NCBI GenBank assembly: GCA_031213475.1
Contig: JARUPZ010000007.1
Coordinates: forward strand, 8,888,458 to 8,952,457
DNA from: Nereocystis luetkeana
Lineage: Eukaryota > Sar > Phaeophyceae > Laminariales > Laminariaceae
Direction: 5' to 3'
DNA length: 64,000 nt
Below, one piece after another: positions 50,367-62,639 of the stretch. Made by a program: the position numbers and the translations under genes. Below the pieces are notes generated by a model. It made no database searches, was not told the DNA's origin, and worked only from the letters and a program-made list of their open reading frames with translations. Each line of letters starts with the position of its first letter. Position 1 is the stretch's first letter.

Positions 50367-50480
50367 TATTACGGGGGACCATAGTTAATAGGACCAAATA
50401 TTGTCAGTAAAAATGGTTAAATACATAGGTTTTTATGTATACCATATATAGGTCCTGTTAACTATGGTCCCCCGTAATAG
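50367..50480 (+). mobile_element. MITE-1 copy 18, palindromic flanks
   Basis: The inverted repeats extend past the TA into the flanks (aatgacta ... tagtcatt), so the element sits in the middle of a palindromic target. Confidence 0.95.
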
Positions 50481-50732
50481 TCATTTTTCCATTGATTGGT
50501 CGGACACAATTAGTTCCTCCACAACACGTACCGGTATGGATACCGGTACGAGCATGCATGGGGGTAATTAACTGTCCTGCGCCCCCGTGACAGCGGGGAG
50601 TTCACGGAACCTGCCATTGTTGCACCCGAGCGCGACTGCCACAGTTTATTACCGTAATAAATGTACTTTTTGAGCTGGGTGTGGGCTATCGAAAGGAAGG
50701 TGTCATGGAGTACGCGTGGTCTATATACCTGG

Positions 50733-50825
50733 TATTACGGGGGGGCATAGTTAACAGGACCGAATATTGTTAGTAAAAATGGTTAAACATATACCTGGTA
50801 GGTTTTTATGTGTACCATAGGCCCT
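50733..50825 (+). mobile_element. MITE-1 copy 19, truncated right, with 7-bp insertion
   Basis: TACCTGGTA abuts its left end (50726-50734) and a second TACCTGGTA (50802) lies at the internal TATA|GGT site. Right terminal repeat lost after ccataggcccttg. Confidence 0.85.
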
Positions 50826-51109
50826 TGTGAAGATATGGCCGAGGTAAGGGTAAGGGTAAGGGACGCAGGTCTATCTGGCAGCTGGGAAGCAGTGCTTCGC
50901 TTCTTCTGATATATGTCTTCTTTATTGATGACTAGAGCTGAGGAGGTGCTCTGGTAGAGAAGTGAGAGGTAGGGGGGTGGGACTCGACGCTCAGATATAC
51001 TCGTCCCTCCCCACGCTACAAGCTCTCCTAAATTCCTCTTATCTAACGTACTCCTACATAACTTTCCTATGGCTACCGAACGTTCTTCTCGTCCCTCCTC
51101 GTCCATCTC

Positions 51110-51328
51110 GTCCTTCTCGTCCTCGTCCTCGTCCTCCTCCTCCTCCTCCTCCTCCTCCTCCTCCTCCTCCTCCTCCTCCTCCTCCTCGTCCTCCTCCTCG
51201 TCCTCCTCGTCCTCCTCCTCGTCCTCCTCGTCCTCCTCCTCCTCTTCCTCGTCCTCCTCCTCCTCCTCCTCCTCCTCCTCCCCCTCCTCGTCCTCCTCCT
51301 CCTCCTCCTCGTCCTCCTCCTCCTCCTC

Positions 51329-51359
<31 letters not shown>

Positions 51360-51395
51360 TCCTCCTCCTCCTCCCCCTCCTCCTCCTCTCCTCAA
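51110..51395. repeat. (TCC)n microsatellite with TCG interruptions
   Basis: About 285 bp of CTC/TCC with regular TCG units. Pro, Ser, Arg and Gly frames are artefacts. Confidence 0.97.
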
Positions 51396-52064
51396 TTCTG
51401 CACCCTGGCATTATTATCCGAGGGGATTCACGAGATCAACCCCGCAATCTGCACGCACGCGCTTGCCCAGGCCCTCCTCTCCTTCCGCGCTTTTGACCCT
51501 TTTTTTCGGGTGTGCCGGCAGTGACAACAACAGTCGCCCCGCGGTGCTGACTTTCGCCCCCGGATGCCAATCCCGTCCCCACGGGCTCGTCCTTTCTCCC
51601 CGAGTAAGTATGTGCCCGTGCCTCGTTGGAGCCGTGATTTTACGCTCGACGACGCCTTTTTCCACCTCCAACATCGCCACCCGCGTCGGGGACCATCACT
51701 GCTTCCTTGCAACTTTTTTTTTTCAGTTGTGTGGCGGTCACTCCTGGGCGCTCACGGCGATTCCGTCACAGCAGTGCAAAATCTTTGTAAAACTAGTATT
51801 ATGTACTGATCAAACCGCTCCCGCTGGTGTGACAGCTCTCATCGCACTACGAACTATGTACAGCACATCATCAGGCGAGTGAGCCCCTCACAGCGAACTG
51901 GTAGGCAGCGCACTGACTACTGTTGTATTTATCGTTGTTGTTGCGAACAGCGCAACTATGGACCTTGAATAAGTTACCCCTTACCTTTCATCGGAGAGCG
52001 ACGTAGTTGGGTCGCATGTTTTTTTCGGCGGCGGCAGCCACTGCCATCCACAACGTAAGCAGGA
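51396..52064. other. Intergenic, retroelement-like C-rich sequence
   Basis: Continuous open frame on the + strand to 51882 but of biased composition and without a recognised domain. Confidence 0.4.
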
Positions 52065-52568
52065 GGCTCATTGTCATGCATGGCAGTAGTCGTGTGACCA
52101 TAGACCCTCGCGTCCCTACAATACCGAGATGGAACATGTTGGGTTTTGACCGATCAGGCAGCCACTGTTTAAACCGGGGGGGGGGGGGGCGGGGCGCACT
52201 CATTGGTTGCTTGCCTTAGTCATTTGACCATTGACCACGCATCTCTTTCGAGACGGGGCGATGCTCCTACTCCTGATAGAGACACCTCCAACAGTTGGGC
52301 GCCCATTACGTTGTTTCCATATACACATAGAAACGCTTTCCTAATCTTATCCCCTTCCTGTTTCGCCGCCTGTGGCCGCCATCTATCTCCTAGGATAGCG
52401 ATCGTTCTCTCGCCACCATCTAGTGTGCCAAACTCCTCCATGCCGCATTCGTCTCTTTTCCTCATCTCCCCCTCCAACACACCGCGTTCCTCCCACTTTG
52501 CGAGTTCTACCCTCTACTGCTTGCCCCCTCGCAAAGTTCCACAAGCGTCCGCCTGATTGCGCGTTCAT
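52065..52568 (-). mobile_element. LINE 3' end with ORF2 C-terminus, antisense
   Basis: On the minus strand: EFGTLDGGERTIAILGDRW, AAKQEGDKIRKAFLC and SRLERDAWS-type ending. The 3' untranslated part follows (ccaaaacccaaca, tacaggtctatggtcacacg equivalents) with a C-run at 52178-52191 on the gene strand. Same family as 40450-40850. Confidence 0.8.
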
Positions 52569-53283
52569 GTGTGTGTGTTTCGGGGAGAACTAGCCAACCA
52601 GGTCCGCAGAATGGACCTGCGTTGTTCTTCCCTCGGCTGTGCAGCACCGTGGTACGGTCGGGTCGCGATACAAAGCTGGGTGCGTTTTCATGATCGTTAT
52701 GACCACTCCCATACCCTCGTCCGTGTAACTAGCGAATTACCAGCGACCTGGTGCTATCCCATCACGTGACCCACAACGGGCGCCTCGGCGTTTGTGCTAA
52801 ACTCCCTCTCGCCTCGGACGGCGGCGCTCATCTTCGTTACGATGGCGCCGCTGCCTACCCCCTCGTCTGGCGAGCCGCAGCTGCTAGCTGCTCGCGGTTG
52901 GCTCGGTTCGTGGTAGCGTCTCACCGGCTAGCTTTCACAGGCCGTTACCCCTCGTCGAGATGCTGCCTTCAGCCTTCTTTCTGTCCAGGAAACCGTTCGT
53001 CGCCTTCGGACGACGCAGGCCGCTGTGACCTTGAGCCCGGCGACCTCCTTGGCGTCGACCACGCCCCCTTTGATGCGCCCCCCCCCCCCCCAACATCGAC
53101 GTTTTCCAGGGTCCGGCTTCCATCAACTTTGCCCCAAGGCCTTTTATTTCCTTGGTCGTTTCGGGCTCTTTCTCTGGAAACAGCTGCTGCCACCACGGCC
53201 TCGCCCACGCGTTCCCTGCCCGAGCGTTTAGACGTCCGACCAACGCCCGTCGTTTCCTGCGCGTGCGGGCCTCTGCCTATGTA

Positions 53284-53319
<36 letters not shown>

Positions 53320-53325
53320 CGGTGC

Positions 53326-53360
<35 letters not shown>

Positions 53361-55902
53361 CACCGGCGCAATTTTCGTTCAATATATCGATTTCGATGCA
53401 CATGGCGCCCCGAGAGGACCCCCTTTAGCGCATTGAACGGTTGGGGCGATGGGCTTCCTCTGCGGCTTCCTCTGCAAAAAAATCACGGACGTGTGTGTGT
53501 GTGTGTGTGTTTTGTTTTTACAAATCTACGAAAGGCGGGTGTGTTTTGGCTTCTTCTGCTCCCTGATGCCCCTTCGAGATCTCGGTCCGCGCCCGCCACT
53601 TGTTCTCGCCCCTCCCCCATGTTGCAAGGGCCTATCTAGGTTATACGACTACGGCCATGGGTCATATCGAGGACCCCTCCCCCCCCCCCCCCTCCCCGCC
53701 CATGTTGGCTGTAAGGAGGCGAGGGGAAGCTAATCTCGACCTGTACCTCCCTTGAGGGCGGTCTGATCCAGCACCCGACCTCGCCGTATCTCGAGCCCAT
53801 TGGGGGCCCTCCCGAAAACGTTTTTTTTGGATGTCTTCGGATCACCGTGAACTCCGTCCGTCTAAGACGTGCAGCTAAATCAGCAGTCTCACGTCAACTA
53901 GCTGCCCATCCCTCGCGTGGGATCAGGTCCTGGATTCGTTGGGACAAGGGGCGCGTGTTTTTTTTTTTTTTTTCTCATCTTCGACTTTTGGTGTCTTCGT
54001 TCTGTCAGATCACCTGGCGCAAGGACACGGTTCCCCTCACGGTAATTGCTTTCATTCACTCCTGCCGGTGTTTTGATTCCCGCTCGAGGATACGAACCTT
54101 TCTGGGGGCAGCTAAATAGATTCCTGCCCCGTTATGTTGCGGAATGGGAGCCGTATAACCTGCGTGATCACCATCTATAGGACGGTGAACTGGGCTGGAT
54201 CTATCTGTACGGTACAGATCCTGCACAGCAACCTCAGAACGGCAGGCTAGGATCTAGATGGTTTATCTGTAGATCATCTATCTGTAGATCATCTACCCGC
54301 CCGACGTGGGCAACGTTGCCACGGGTCTGAAGCAGGTTACGGCCTACCCCGACCACGCGATCGTTTTTCGACTCTGATCCATCGCCCCCCGTCAAAAGAC
54401 CATACCATATACCGTAGGTACGAGCTTTGTTCGAACGAAGGGAAGCTCGAGCACAATCGAAAAGCCCCCCCCCCCCCCTTCTTCGAAAAAAGCTCGGCTC
54501 GGCGCGACGACAGACCGACGCCGATTCCCTGGGCCACTGCATCTCTCTCGCCCGCGGGTACACGTCCCCCGAACGCGGAGAAAGTGTCGGCGGCCTTGAC
54601 CCTTGGCCCTTGGCCCTTGACCCGCATGCCCATGCCTCGAGACCTGAAGCAGCTCCGCTCCCTTGTACAGCAGGTGGTCAGGTTTTTTCTACCGAAAGTT
54701 CCTGAGATATACCAGGTATTAAAATATGCCCGGGTTCATCCGGCCGGTCACTGCCCTCCCCCCCCCAAAAAAAAACGCCGTAAGTTTTTGCGTAAACGCC
54801 TGCCATGTAGATGGTTCAGTCCGCGAACAGTCCATCGACCTCTCTGCTCGCTTCCACCCGTCGGGGGTCTTCCCCTGGCTGGGACGCTGTCGAGTCGAGG
54901 ACGGCGGCTCTCGCCCTCTCCGGGGACCATCTTAAAGGGGCGTGTCGCTCACTGGGGGGTGGGATCGTTTTTTTCGCCGCTCGATTTTCCCGGGAAAACG
55001 GGAAGGTCAGATACTGCCAATCAATACCGACCAACATTAAGGTGCGTTCGGAAAGATACTGGTCGATCGAGAGAGAGAGAGAAAGAGAGAGAGAGCCTCC
55101 CGAAAATGCAGTGTTCGGCTTCATATACAGTATCACCCTCGTACTATTTTAGGTCGAGAAAACGAGCGCTGGAAAAACGACCGCACCCACCCTTGCGCGA
55201 ACTCAACGCTCTCCGGCGCGTGCTACGATATACAGAGGTGGCGCATTTCCGCTGGAGGAGTGTTTTCTGAGGAAAGAACGGGACTCCTTAACCCGAAATC
55301 GTCGGAATATTGCCACGATCTTGTTTCGAAAAATAAATGACTTTTTGCGTACTTGGGGGTCATGGGTTTATTCCTCAACCATTGCATTCTGATTTTCGCT
55401 GAACTCAGTTGGCGGGTGAGGTATGGAGCTCCCTCGAGCCAAGAACCTCAGAAGAACAAGATTGCGCACCTCAGCTGCTGCTGCTGTAGCATGCGTTCTC
55501 CACGGCACTGGGATGCCATGCCAGCGTTGGTGGCTTTCGGGCTGCGCTTGTTCGACCCTTTTTAGGGCTTCACTTCCGCTACAGGGACAAAATTACTAGA
55601 AATCAGAGTCGAAAATACGTTTTTTGTGCACTGTCACTGAAGCGGTGAAAGTGCTGAATCAGAGCAGGAGGAGCGACCCGATGGGGCCTCGTGCGACCCA
55701 TCGCCCACCGGTGTATGTATATATATATATACGTCTGACGCGTTTACCGGGAGAGGCCAACTGTTTTTTTTTCTGCCCCGAGTTTTCGGAAATCAGGCAG
55801 GCTGTATACGTAGGCTTGCTTGCATTGACTTGGGGGCAGCACACGTCTTCGAGGCTATCACCCTGTGTCGACATATACGTATAAAATGATCCTTTTTATA
55901 TC
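52569..55902. other. Intergenic; no gene recognised
   Basis: Two (TA)n stretches (53287-53316 and 53331-53356), C-runs, a LINE tail at 53640 and Arg/Pro/Ser-rich open frames resembling decayed retroelement gag. No diagnostic domain or splice-bounded exon. Confidence 0.5.
53640..53692 (+). mobile_element. LINE 3'-end relic with C-tail
   Basis: gttatacgactacggccatg, a short variant piece, then a C-run. Confidence 0.7.
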
Positions 55903-55903
55903 A

Positions 55904-56009
55904 CTACGGGGGACCATAGTAAATAGGACCAAATATTGTCAGTAGAAATAGGGAAATATATAGGTTTTTGTGTGTGCCGTACGTCCTATTTACTAGGTTC
56001 CCCGTAATA
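55904..56009 (+). mobile_element. MITE-1 copy 20
   Basis: Left end begins at cgggggacc after TA; interior accaaatattgtcagtagaa; right end ttccccgtaa. Confidence 0.92.
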
Positions 56010-56777
56010 TCAATAGTATCGAAGCCAATAGACCCTTCTATTTCTGGACAGAAGTCCGCATCTTTTCATGGATCACAACAAAGGTGCTACTGGGGATTTT
56101 TTTTTGGCAAACAAAAAAAGTTGGCGGGATCGCGCAACCCGTGCACGAGTCCATCGCGGTGGCTCAATTTCTCCTCATCGCGTTCGGCTACAACCCTCGA
56201 GCACCGAAAGGGCAGCGCTAACGGTAGCAGCGCCGATTTCCCGTCCCGCCTGCACCGCAACCGGCCAGCCGCCGAGCACGACCGCGCTGGATCTGGTCGG
56301 CTCACACCTGTGGAAGAGCGTGGTCTGTATACCTCACCCGGGGCCTGCGGCCAGCCCAGCCCTCCTTCGCCGGTGCCCAGCGCCGGCTCAAGCGGGCCGG
56401 TCCCCCGCCCCGAGAGTGACCCTCAGGGGTGGGCGGCCGCTTACCCCTTCTGACTTTTCGCTCATGACGTGCATGCGGGACGGGCCGCGTAGTGAAGACT
56501 GGCGACCTTCTTCTGCTCTCCCGGGTGGTTTCGTTTCGGCTTGTGTTTTTGTACTTTTTCGATCGCTTCTACCGACCGACCGACCGCGCGCGCGTGCAGT
56601 CGACCCTACCCTGCCGCCGACACCGCCTTTTTGTTTTCCTGAATTTGTTTTTTGGTGGTGATGCGCCCTTGGCCCCCCGACGAGGACGGCGCCCCCGTTG
56701 CGGAAACATAATCACTCGGGCTTCGGGTCAGATTTAAGTTTCTGGGCAGTGCACCATACAGCAAAAGGAGGTTGATT

Positions 56778-56866
56778 GTTTTAGTACTGCGGTCCCGTTT
56801 CGGGGACAAACTTACTTGGAGTTTGAGTGGTTTGTCCCCCAGAACGGGACTGCAGTCCGAGAGGGG
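56778..56866. mobile_element. Foldback element (MITE-2) copy 5
   Basis: Arms gtactgcggtcccgtttcgg and gaacgggactgcagtcc around a loop acttacttggagtttgag that is shared with copy 4. Confidence 0.85.
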
Positions 56867-57049
56867 CTGGCGGTCTCTTAGCTGGCTCCTCCAATGACAT
56901 GCCCCGCGCGGGGGTGATGGTAGCCCCCATGCGATCGCTGATCCGACGGCGTCCGCTTCTCTTTGCCCCCCCGGCCCTCCAGCCCCTTGCTTCTGAGGCT
57001 GGCGATCGTCAAGTGCTTCAGGGGTAAATATTGCAGTCGGCAGATAATT

Positions 57050-57226
57050 GCCCAAATAGTCGAATGAATAAGGCAAGCAACGAAAGAGTAGTCCCCCTTG
57101 GTGCCAGCAATGTCTGCCTGGTTGGTGAAAACCCGGCGTGCTCCGTCCCGGTATTGTAGGGATGCGAGGGTTTATGGTCATACGACTTCGGCCATGGATG
57201 ATATCGAGTACCCCCCCCCCCCCCCG
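57050..57226 (+). mobile_element. LINE 3' end with C-tail
   Basis: aatgaataaggcaagcaacg (end of ORF2), 3' untranslated part (ttggtgaaaacccggcgtgc), catacgacttcggcc and C-run. Confidence 0.8.
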
Positions 57227-57240
57227 GCCGCGTAGCGTTT

Positions 57241-57573
57241 AAGGTAAGGCACCCAAGAGGCAGTCACATAGTACTCCCATTGCTGTCTCTGGAATTGCCT
57301 ACACCGGAAATTAAATCAACTCATTGAAGCTGTCATCCATATGCAAGTCCGCCTCACAAGCGGTTTTTAGTAGGATGCAGCTCACCCTTCATGCGACTCG
57401 CCGGACACCTCACGGCGCTTCGCGCTTGGTGCAATAAGCAATGTCTGCCTGGTCGGTGAAAACCCGACATGCTCCGTCCCGGCATTGTAGGGATGCGAGG
57501 GTCTATGGTCATACGACTACGGCCATGCATGAGATCGAGTACATCTCTCCTATCGAGTACATCCCCCCCCCGG
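57241..57573 (+). mobile_element. LINE 3'-end variant copy A
   Basis: Starts aaggtaaggcacccaagagg, contains ctgtcatccatatgcaagtc and gactcgccggacacctcac, ends with the common tail and C-run. Same layout as copies at 59517 and 59868. Confidence 0.85.
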
Positions 57574-57689
57574 TCGCCTCCCCCTCTACGCATTTTTATC
57601 GTTTTTAGATTAACGGCGATACTTCGTATGTATATATATATTTGTACCACTTCTTGCATTCTGCTGTACGTTTCTACAAATACTCCAGC

Positions 57690-58130
57690 GCCCTCGGATG
57701 CTGGTGCAATGCCGTGTTCGAGCCGCGATTCCCTGGCGAACGCGCCGACGAAAAAACAGCCACCGCTACAGGCGCCGCGAAGCCTTCTGCTACGTACTGA
57801 CTATGGTTTCAGACCTGGCGGGGCGCTTCGTCCGTCTGTCCGATGGGCCAGCACCCCCGCTGGTTGCCCCCCCCGCGTCGCGGCGGGCCCACCTCATCCT
57901 CCAACGTCTTGTTCCGACTGCACCCATTCCATCCGACCGCTTTTGCGGCTCCCACCTTTCTCTGACCCTCCCTCCTTCCCGCAGGTGACCGGGACCCCCA
58001 TCCTCCCCCGTTGCGCACGCAGTGTGGGCGTACAAGAAATCCCTGTTGCGACGTTGATTCAATTTAGCACACCTTCAGACGCACCGCTCCGGGAGGTTGT
58101 CTACACCTTGTCGCTTTTCGCTCCGTGTCG
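57690..58130 (+). pseudogene. Ty3/Gypsy polyprotein fragment
   Basis: The segment encoding DYGFRPGG and flanking Pro/Arg-rich sequence resembles 18990-19080 (DYGFGPGGG) of the larger element. Frame is open but isolated. Confidence 0.4.
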
Positions 58131-58789
58131 GTAGCATTATTGTTTCTTGCTGTTTGGCCATCCGACAACGTGCGGCCTGAGCTTTTTAACGTTGATGGCC
58201 GTCGTCAGAGGCTTACAGCCAAACGGACTCCAAAGTGTGCTCTTGGCTAGAGAAGATGCAACATGATAACCACTGAGCTATACGTCTACAGCAGTCACAG
58301 CTGACACGCACCGCACGATCTCCCCTTTGTCGACAGCATAACCTACTGCAACCATCTCCGCCTGACGGAGGAGGTGTGCGGTAACCAGAAGAGCCTGCAC
58401 GGCTTAGCCATACTAGCGCCTCGACTACGCTCAGCCCGCCGGCCTGTAGCGACGGTCGCATTGTACGCAGTGTAAGAAGTCCCCTAGCGTGGAACGCCGT
58501 TTTTTTTTTCTGCGCTTTCTGGCGCGCCTCGAAGGAACAAAACCTCAGCTGCCGCCGGCTGGCGCCTAGGATGTGGTGCAGCCCCTTTTGCGCTCGGCAC
58601 ACATTTCACGAGAGTCGTCAAAAAAATATTTCTCTAACTTTGAGAATAGCACCCCTAGAAACGTGGGCTTCGTTTTCTTGTTATGTATACTGCTGTGGGG
58701 TTGCGTGTTGGCTTCACGAGGTGGACGGGACCGCCCCCTGTTCTAGATCCCAACAATAATAGAAGGTGGAAGCTATCTCCGCGCTGTGC

Positions 58790-58990
58790 ACGGACCGGGT
58801 CAAAACTGGCGGGTCGGGTCGGGTCGGGTCGGGTCGGGTCATCTTTTCCGATCCCGACCCGACGCGCGAGAATTCGAACACCTCCTGACTTGACCCAACC
58901 CGACCCGACCCGACCCGGCCCGGCCCCAACCCTGATACGCGGAAGACCTCCCGACCCAACCCGGCGGGCCCGGTCATAAGCCGTGAACAG
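58790..58990. repeat. Third GGGTC minisatellite locus
   Basis: GGGTCGGGTC units switch to CCCGACCCGA after atcttttccgatc, a smaller version of the hairpin at 41390-42070. Confidence 0.85.
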
Positions 58991-59516
58991 CCGTGGGTTT
59001 ATATAGGCACCTTTTCGACCTTATAGCATTACATACAGCAGAACATACCTCTCGGTGCATACAAGCGGCGGAGAGACTACAGCAACCACGTCAGCAGAGG
59101 CACGCCCACAAAGTATGAACACCGGATGGCTCGTGCAAATGAACACGGCATCACCATCACAATGCAGAACTCATTGTGTCTGCAGCCGCATAACACTTCT
59201 TCTTCACCGCGTTCGCTAGGCCACACCCAAACGCTCGAGCCACAACACCCACCACGCGTCCGTTCGCGTTCCGGACGCTTCTTACGTGCATAGCCCCCCC
59301 CCCCCCCCACCCCCATCCCCCTATTTTATATAGGTTGGGTTGGTGTCGATTGGCAACGACACTGTAAAACATGCCGCTCACTACGTGAGCTAGACAACCA
59401 GGGTACCTTTTTTTCTTTTTCTTTTTGGCGGTCGCCCACTGCTGGTTGTCGAGTTAGATCATTTGTGCGAGGTAAATAGCCTTTACTCCACACAAGGGAA
59501 TTGATCGTATCACGTA

Positions 59517-59854
59517 GTGTTCAAGGTAAGGCACCCAAGAGGCAGTTGCATAGTGCTCCCATTGCTGTCTCTGGAAATGCCTACACCGGAAATTAAATTA
59601 ACTCATTGAAGCTGTCGTCCATATGCAAGTCCGCCTCACAAGCGGTTCTTAGTAGGATGCGGCTCACCCTTCATGCGACTCGCCAGACACCTCACGGCGC
59701 TTCGCGCTTGGTGCAATAAGCAATGCCTGCCTGGTCGGTGAAAACCCGACATGCTCCGTCCCGGCATTGTAGGGATGCGAGGGTCTATGGTCATACGACT
59801 ACGGCCATGCATGATATTGAGTACATCTCTCCTATCGAGTACACCCTCCCCCCC
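59517..59854 (+). mobile_element. LINE 3'-end variant copy B
   Basis: About 330 bp, highly similar to copy A from caaggtaaggcacccaagag to the C-run. Confidence 0.88.
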
Positions 59855-59867
59855 CCCCACCCCCATC

Positions 59868-60137
59868 GGAAATTAAATCAACTCATTGAAGCTGTCATCC
59901 ATTTGCAAGTCCGCCTCAAAAGCGGTTCTTAGTGGGATGCAGCTCACTCTTCATGCGACCCGCCAGACATCTCACGGCGCTTCGCAAAGCTTGGTGCAAG
60001 CAATGTCTGCCTGGTCGGTGAAAACCCGACATGCTCCGTCCTGGCATTGTAGGGATGCGAGGGCCTATGGTCATCCGACTACGACCACGCATGGGATCGA
60101 GTACATATCTCCTATCGAGTACACCCCCCCCCCCTTC
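59868..60137 (+). mobile_element. LINE 3'-end variant copy C
   Basis: Begins at cggaaattaaatcaactcat and repeats the rest of copy B immediately downstream, so B and C are tandem. Confidence 0.88.
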
Positions 60138-60303
60138 CCCCTGTGGGAAATAGGAATCAGAGGAAAGATGTGGAGAATGATAACAAAAAAATGACGGAAT
60201 GTGCGAGAAGTGCTGTGATGCTGGACGGGGAAATCTCGAAGTATGTTGTTATTTTACAAGGAGTTGCACAGGGATGTACGTTGTCACCCAACCTATTCAA
60301 GAT
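60138..60303 (+). mobile_element. LINE reverse transcriptase fragment
   Basis: Reads KMTECARSAVMLDGEISKYV, VILQGVAQGCTLSPNLFKIY: the QG..LSP block of non-LTR reverse transcriptases that precedes the FADD box found at 38510. It stops where a MITE-1 relic begins. Confidence 0.85.
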
Positions 60304-60304
60304 A

Positions 60305-60368
60305 TATATAATACCTGGTAGGTTTTATATATACCATAGGTCCTATTAACTATGGTCCCCCGTAATAG
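60305..60368 (+). mobile_element. MITE-1 copy 21, right part, with 7-bp insertion
   Basis: tataatacctggtaggtttt to ggtcccccgtaatag. The left half is missing. A (TAG)n array starts exactly at its right end. Confidence 0.85.
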
Positions 60369-60704
60369 TAGTAGTGGTAGTAGTAATAACAGTACTATTA
60401 ATAGTAGTATCGGAGCAGTAGTAGTAGTGGTAGTAGTAGTAGTGGTAGTAGTAGTATAGTAGTAGTGGTATTAATAGTAATATACTAGTGGTAGTAGTAA
60501 CAGCAGTGCTATTGTAGTAGTAGTAGCGGTGGTAGTAGTAGTGGTAGTAGTGGTAGCAGTGGTAGTAGTAGTAGTAGCAGTAGTAATAGCAGTAGTAATA
60601 GCAGTAGTGGTACTAGTAGCAGTAGTAGTAGTAGTAGTAGCAGTAGGAGTAGTAGTAATAGTAGTGATAGTAGTAGTGATAGTAGTAGTAGTAGTAGTAG
60701 TAGC

Positions 60705-60736
<32 letters not shown>

Positions 60737-60772
60737 TACAGTAGTTAGTAGTAGTAGTGGTAGTTTTTAGTG

Positions 60773-60806
<34 letters not shown>

Positions 60807-60835
60807 TAGTATAGTAGTGGAAGTAGTAGTACAGA
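60363..60835. repeat. (TAG)n microsatellite with TGG/CAG variants
   Basis: About 470 bp starting from the TAATAG end of MITE-1 copy 21; interruptions include two TATTAATA (near 60398 and 60470). Confidence 0.97.
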
Positions 60836-60993
60836 TAGTGGTCCCTCTATAGCGCCGGTATGTATGCGCCAGTCAACAATATCGGCACTATAGCGGCAAC
60901 CGGCACTACCACCCCGCACACTGACTACCATCCAGACAGTGTGCATGCACGTTTGGTCTTGCCAATCGCAAAAAATGACGAAGAAAACAGCAG

Positions 60994-61102
60994 TATTACG
61001 GGGGACCACAGTTAATAGGACCTATGGTATACATAAATACCTATATATTTAACAAGTTTTTCCAACAATATTTGGTCCTATTAGCTATGGTCCCCCGTGA
61101 TA
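60994..61102 (-). mobile_element. MITE-1 copy 22
   Basis: TA-flanked, complete; right end ccgtga. Confidence 0.94.
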
Positions 61103-61565
61103 GCACAAAATGAAGACGCGTAAAAGAGCGAGATCCCGAACCCGATTGACGAAACCAAAATAACCTCCTTCATTCTATCGGCGCCAAGCGATTCCACGGT
61201 TCCACAAGCACCTGTTAGTAGCGGGCGGGCGGCACTGCTCAACCGGCACCAATGCAGAGGAAGCGCCACATACACGGAGGCGTTTCCTTGGCTCTTACTG
61301 TATGTAACTGGGGTCCGAACGGAACAGCACCCAAAACGAGCGAATCAGTTTCGCCCTGCCCACCAGCCGTCTACGAGTAGATAGTAGTGTGCAGTGTGAG
61401 TCCGCAGCAGTCACAGCAGCATATCACAAAATACCACCAGCACGTACGTACGTTGTTTTTTTTTCGTTTTTGTTTTTGTCCGTAGTTTTGTCCTCCGCCG
61501 CGGATTGGTAAACGAAAAAAAGAAGAAAAGAAAAAAGTTTGTTTTTGTTTTTTCAAAAATCTCAC

Positions 61566-61739
61566 CACAGACGAAAGGGGTCACAATGCTGCCTGCGTCT
61601 GTGGTCGTGCATACGACCCCCGCGGCATTACTGTCGTCGCCGTCGGGGGCAGAATTTTCGTCACCCACCCCCCACCCAACCAGCGGCGGGCCGATGCCGT
61701 AAATGCTGTAATCGTCGTTTTTTAGGGTCGTCACTTTCT
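61566..61739 (-). CDS. Candidate exon of an unidentified gene 3
   Basis: On the minus strand the acceptor is cttggagacag|AG and the donor is GTCTGTG|GTGAGA. It encodes KVTTLKNDDYSIYGIGPPLV then GWGVGDENSAPDGDDSNAAG and TTTDAGSIVTPFVCG. It has unbiased composition, unlike its surroundings. No family was recognised. Confidence 0.4.
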
Positions 61740-62024
61740 CTGTCTCCAAGTGCCGCAAGAGTCGAAGCCGGGGGTAACGCGGCCCCCTCCCCCTCCCTCC
61801 CCCCCTGTTCCCATCCCATCCCCTCCCTCCTCCCCCCCCCCTCCTCCCCCCCCCCCCCCCCCGCTCCCGAACACGCGCACACCTTTCTCCGACCGAATCG
61901 CCTCTCAAAAATTGTCCACATGTACAGAGGGGCTAACAAACACCTCCCGGAAAAACCACAACAAAACAAAATACCCGCGCCTTTTGACAACGCGCCACTG
62001 CTTGCCGTAGACCATCGCGCCTCC

Positions 62025-62087
62025 ACCCCTCCCCCCATGCGACTACGGCCCTGCATGACGATGAGTATACCCCCCCCACCCCCGCCC
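62025..62087 (+). mobile_element. LINE 3'-end relic with C-tail
   Basis: catgcgactacggccctgca, tgacgatgagtatac and a C-run. Confidence 0.6.
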
Positions 62088-62213
62088 CCCGCTGATGGCA
62101 ACAGTGCGTCACCCCGGTCTCGCTAAAACGGAAACTTGAAAAAAAACACCGCCAACATATACGCCAAACCGTTTTTCCGAACACGTAAGGATCGTTTTCG
62201 TAAACATACATAC

Positions 62214-62367
62214 GAACGAACAACCCAGCGGTTCTTCATCGCTTCGGAGGGACCGGAAGCAACCTCCGTTCGGAACAAACTGTAGAGAGCGTTTGAATAT
62301 TCGGAAAATATGTCAACGCACTCGTATGATTCCGAACAGAGCGGGCCCTCCAGTCGGTGGACTAAGC
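62214..62367 (-). CDS. Candidate exon of an unidentified gene 3
   Basis: On the minus strand a good T-rich tract and acceptor cctgcag|GC lead to LVHRLEGPLCSESYECVDIF, SEYSNALYSLFRTEVASGPS and a GTATGT donor. Its outgoing phase does not fit the candidate exon at 61566-61739, so an exon is missing between them, another donor is used, or one of the two is false. Confidence 0.3.
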
Positions 62368-62639
62368 CTGCAGGAAAATAAAATAAATAAACTAAATCAG
62401 GCATGCTTTGCTGCGGGGCCGGCATGACTCGAATACTCAGAGATAGTGTACAGTAGTAGAACCAAGACAATATTTGTAAGCAGTAAAAAAAAAAACGTAT
62501 CGATACACCACCTCCACCTTAAAATATCTCGTGGGCCAACCGAAAGAAGGCGGGACGGGGCGGGGAGGAGGGACGGGTATACGGGAGGAGGCACGCGCCA
62601 TTCCCTGCGACACCGATTCAATCCACCGCTTTCGTATCA

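Noticed and set aside
50962-51882. 306-codon open frame with Pro-rich centre
   Set aside because: The centre is the (TCC)n microsatellite and the ends have no recognised domain or start context.
58240-58330. Box A-like tagctcagtggtta on the minus strand, possible tRNA
   Set aside because: No B box, no T-arm and no acceptor pairing could be found.
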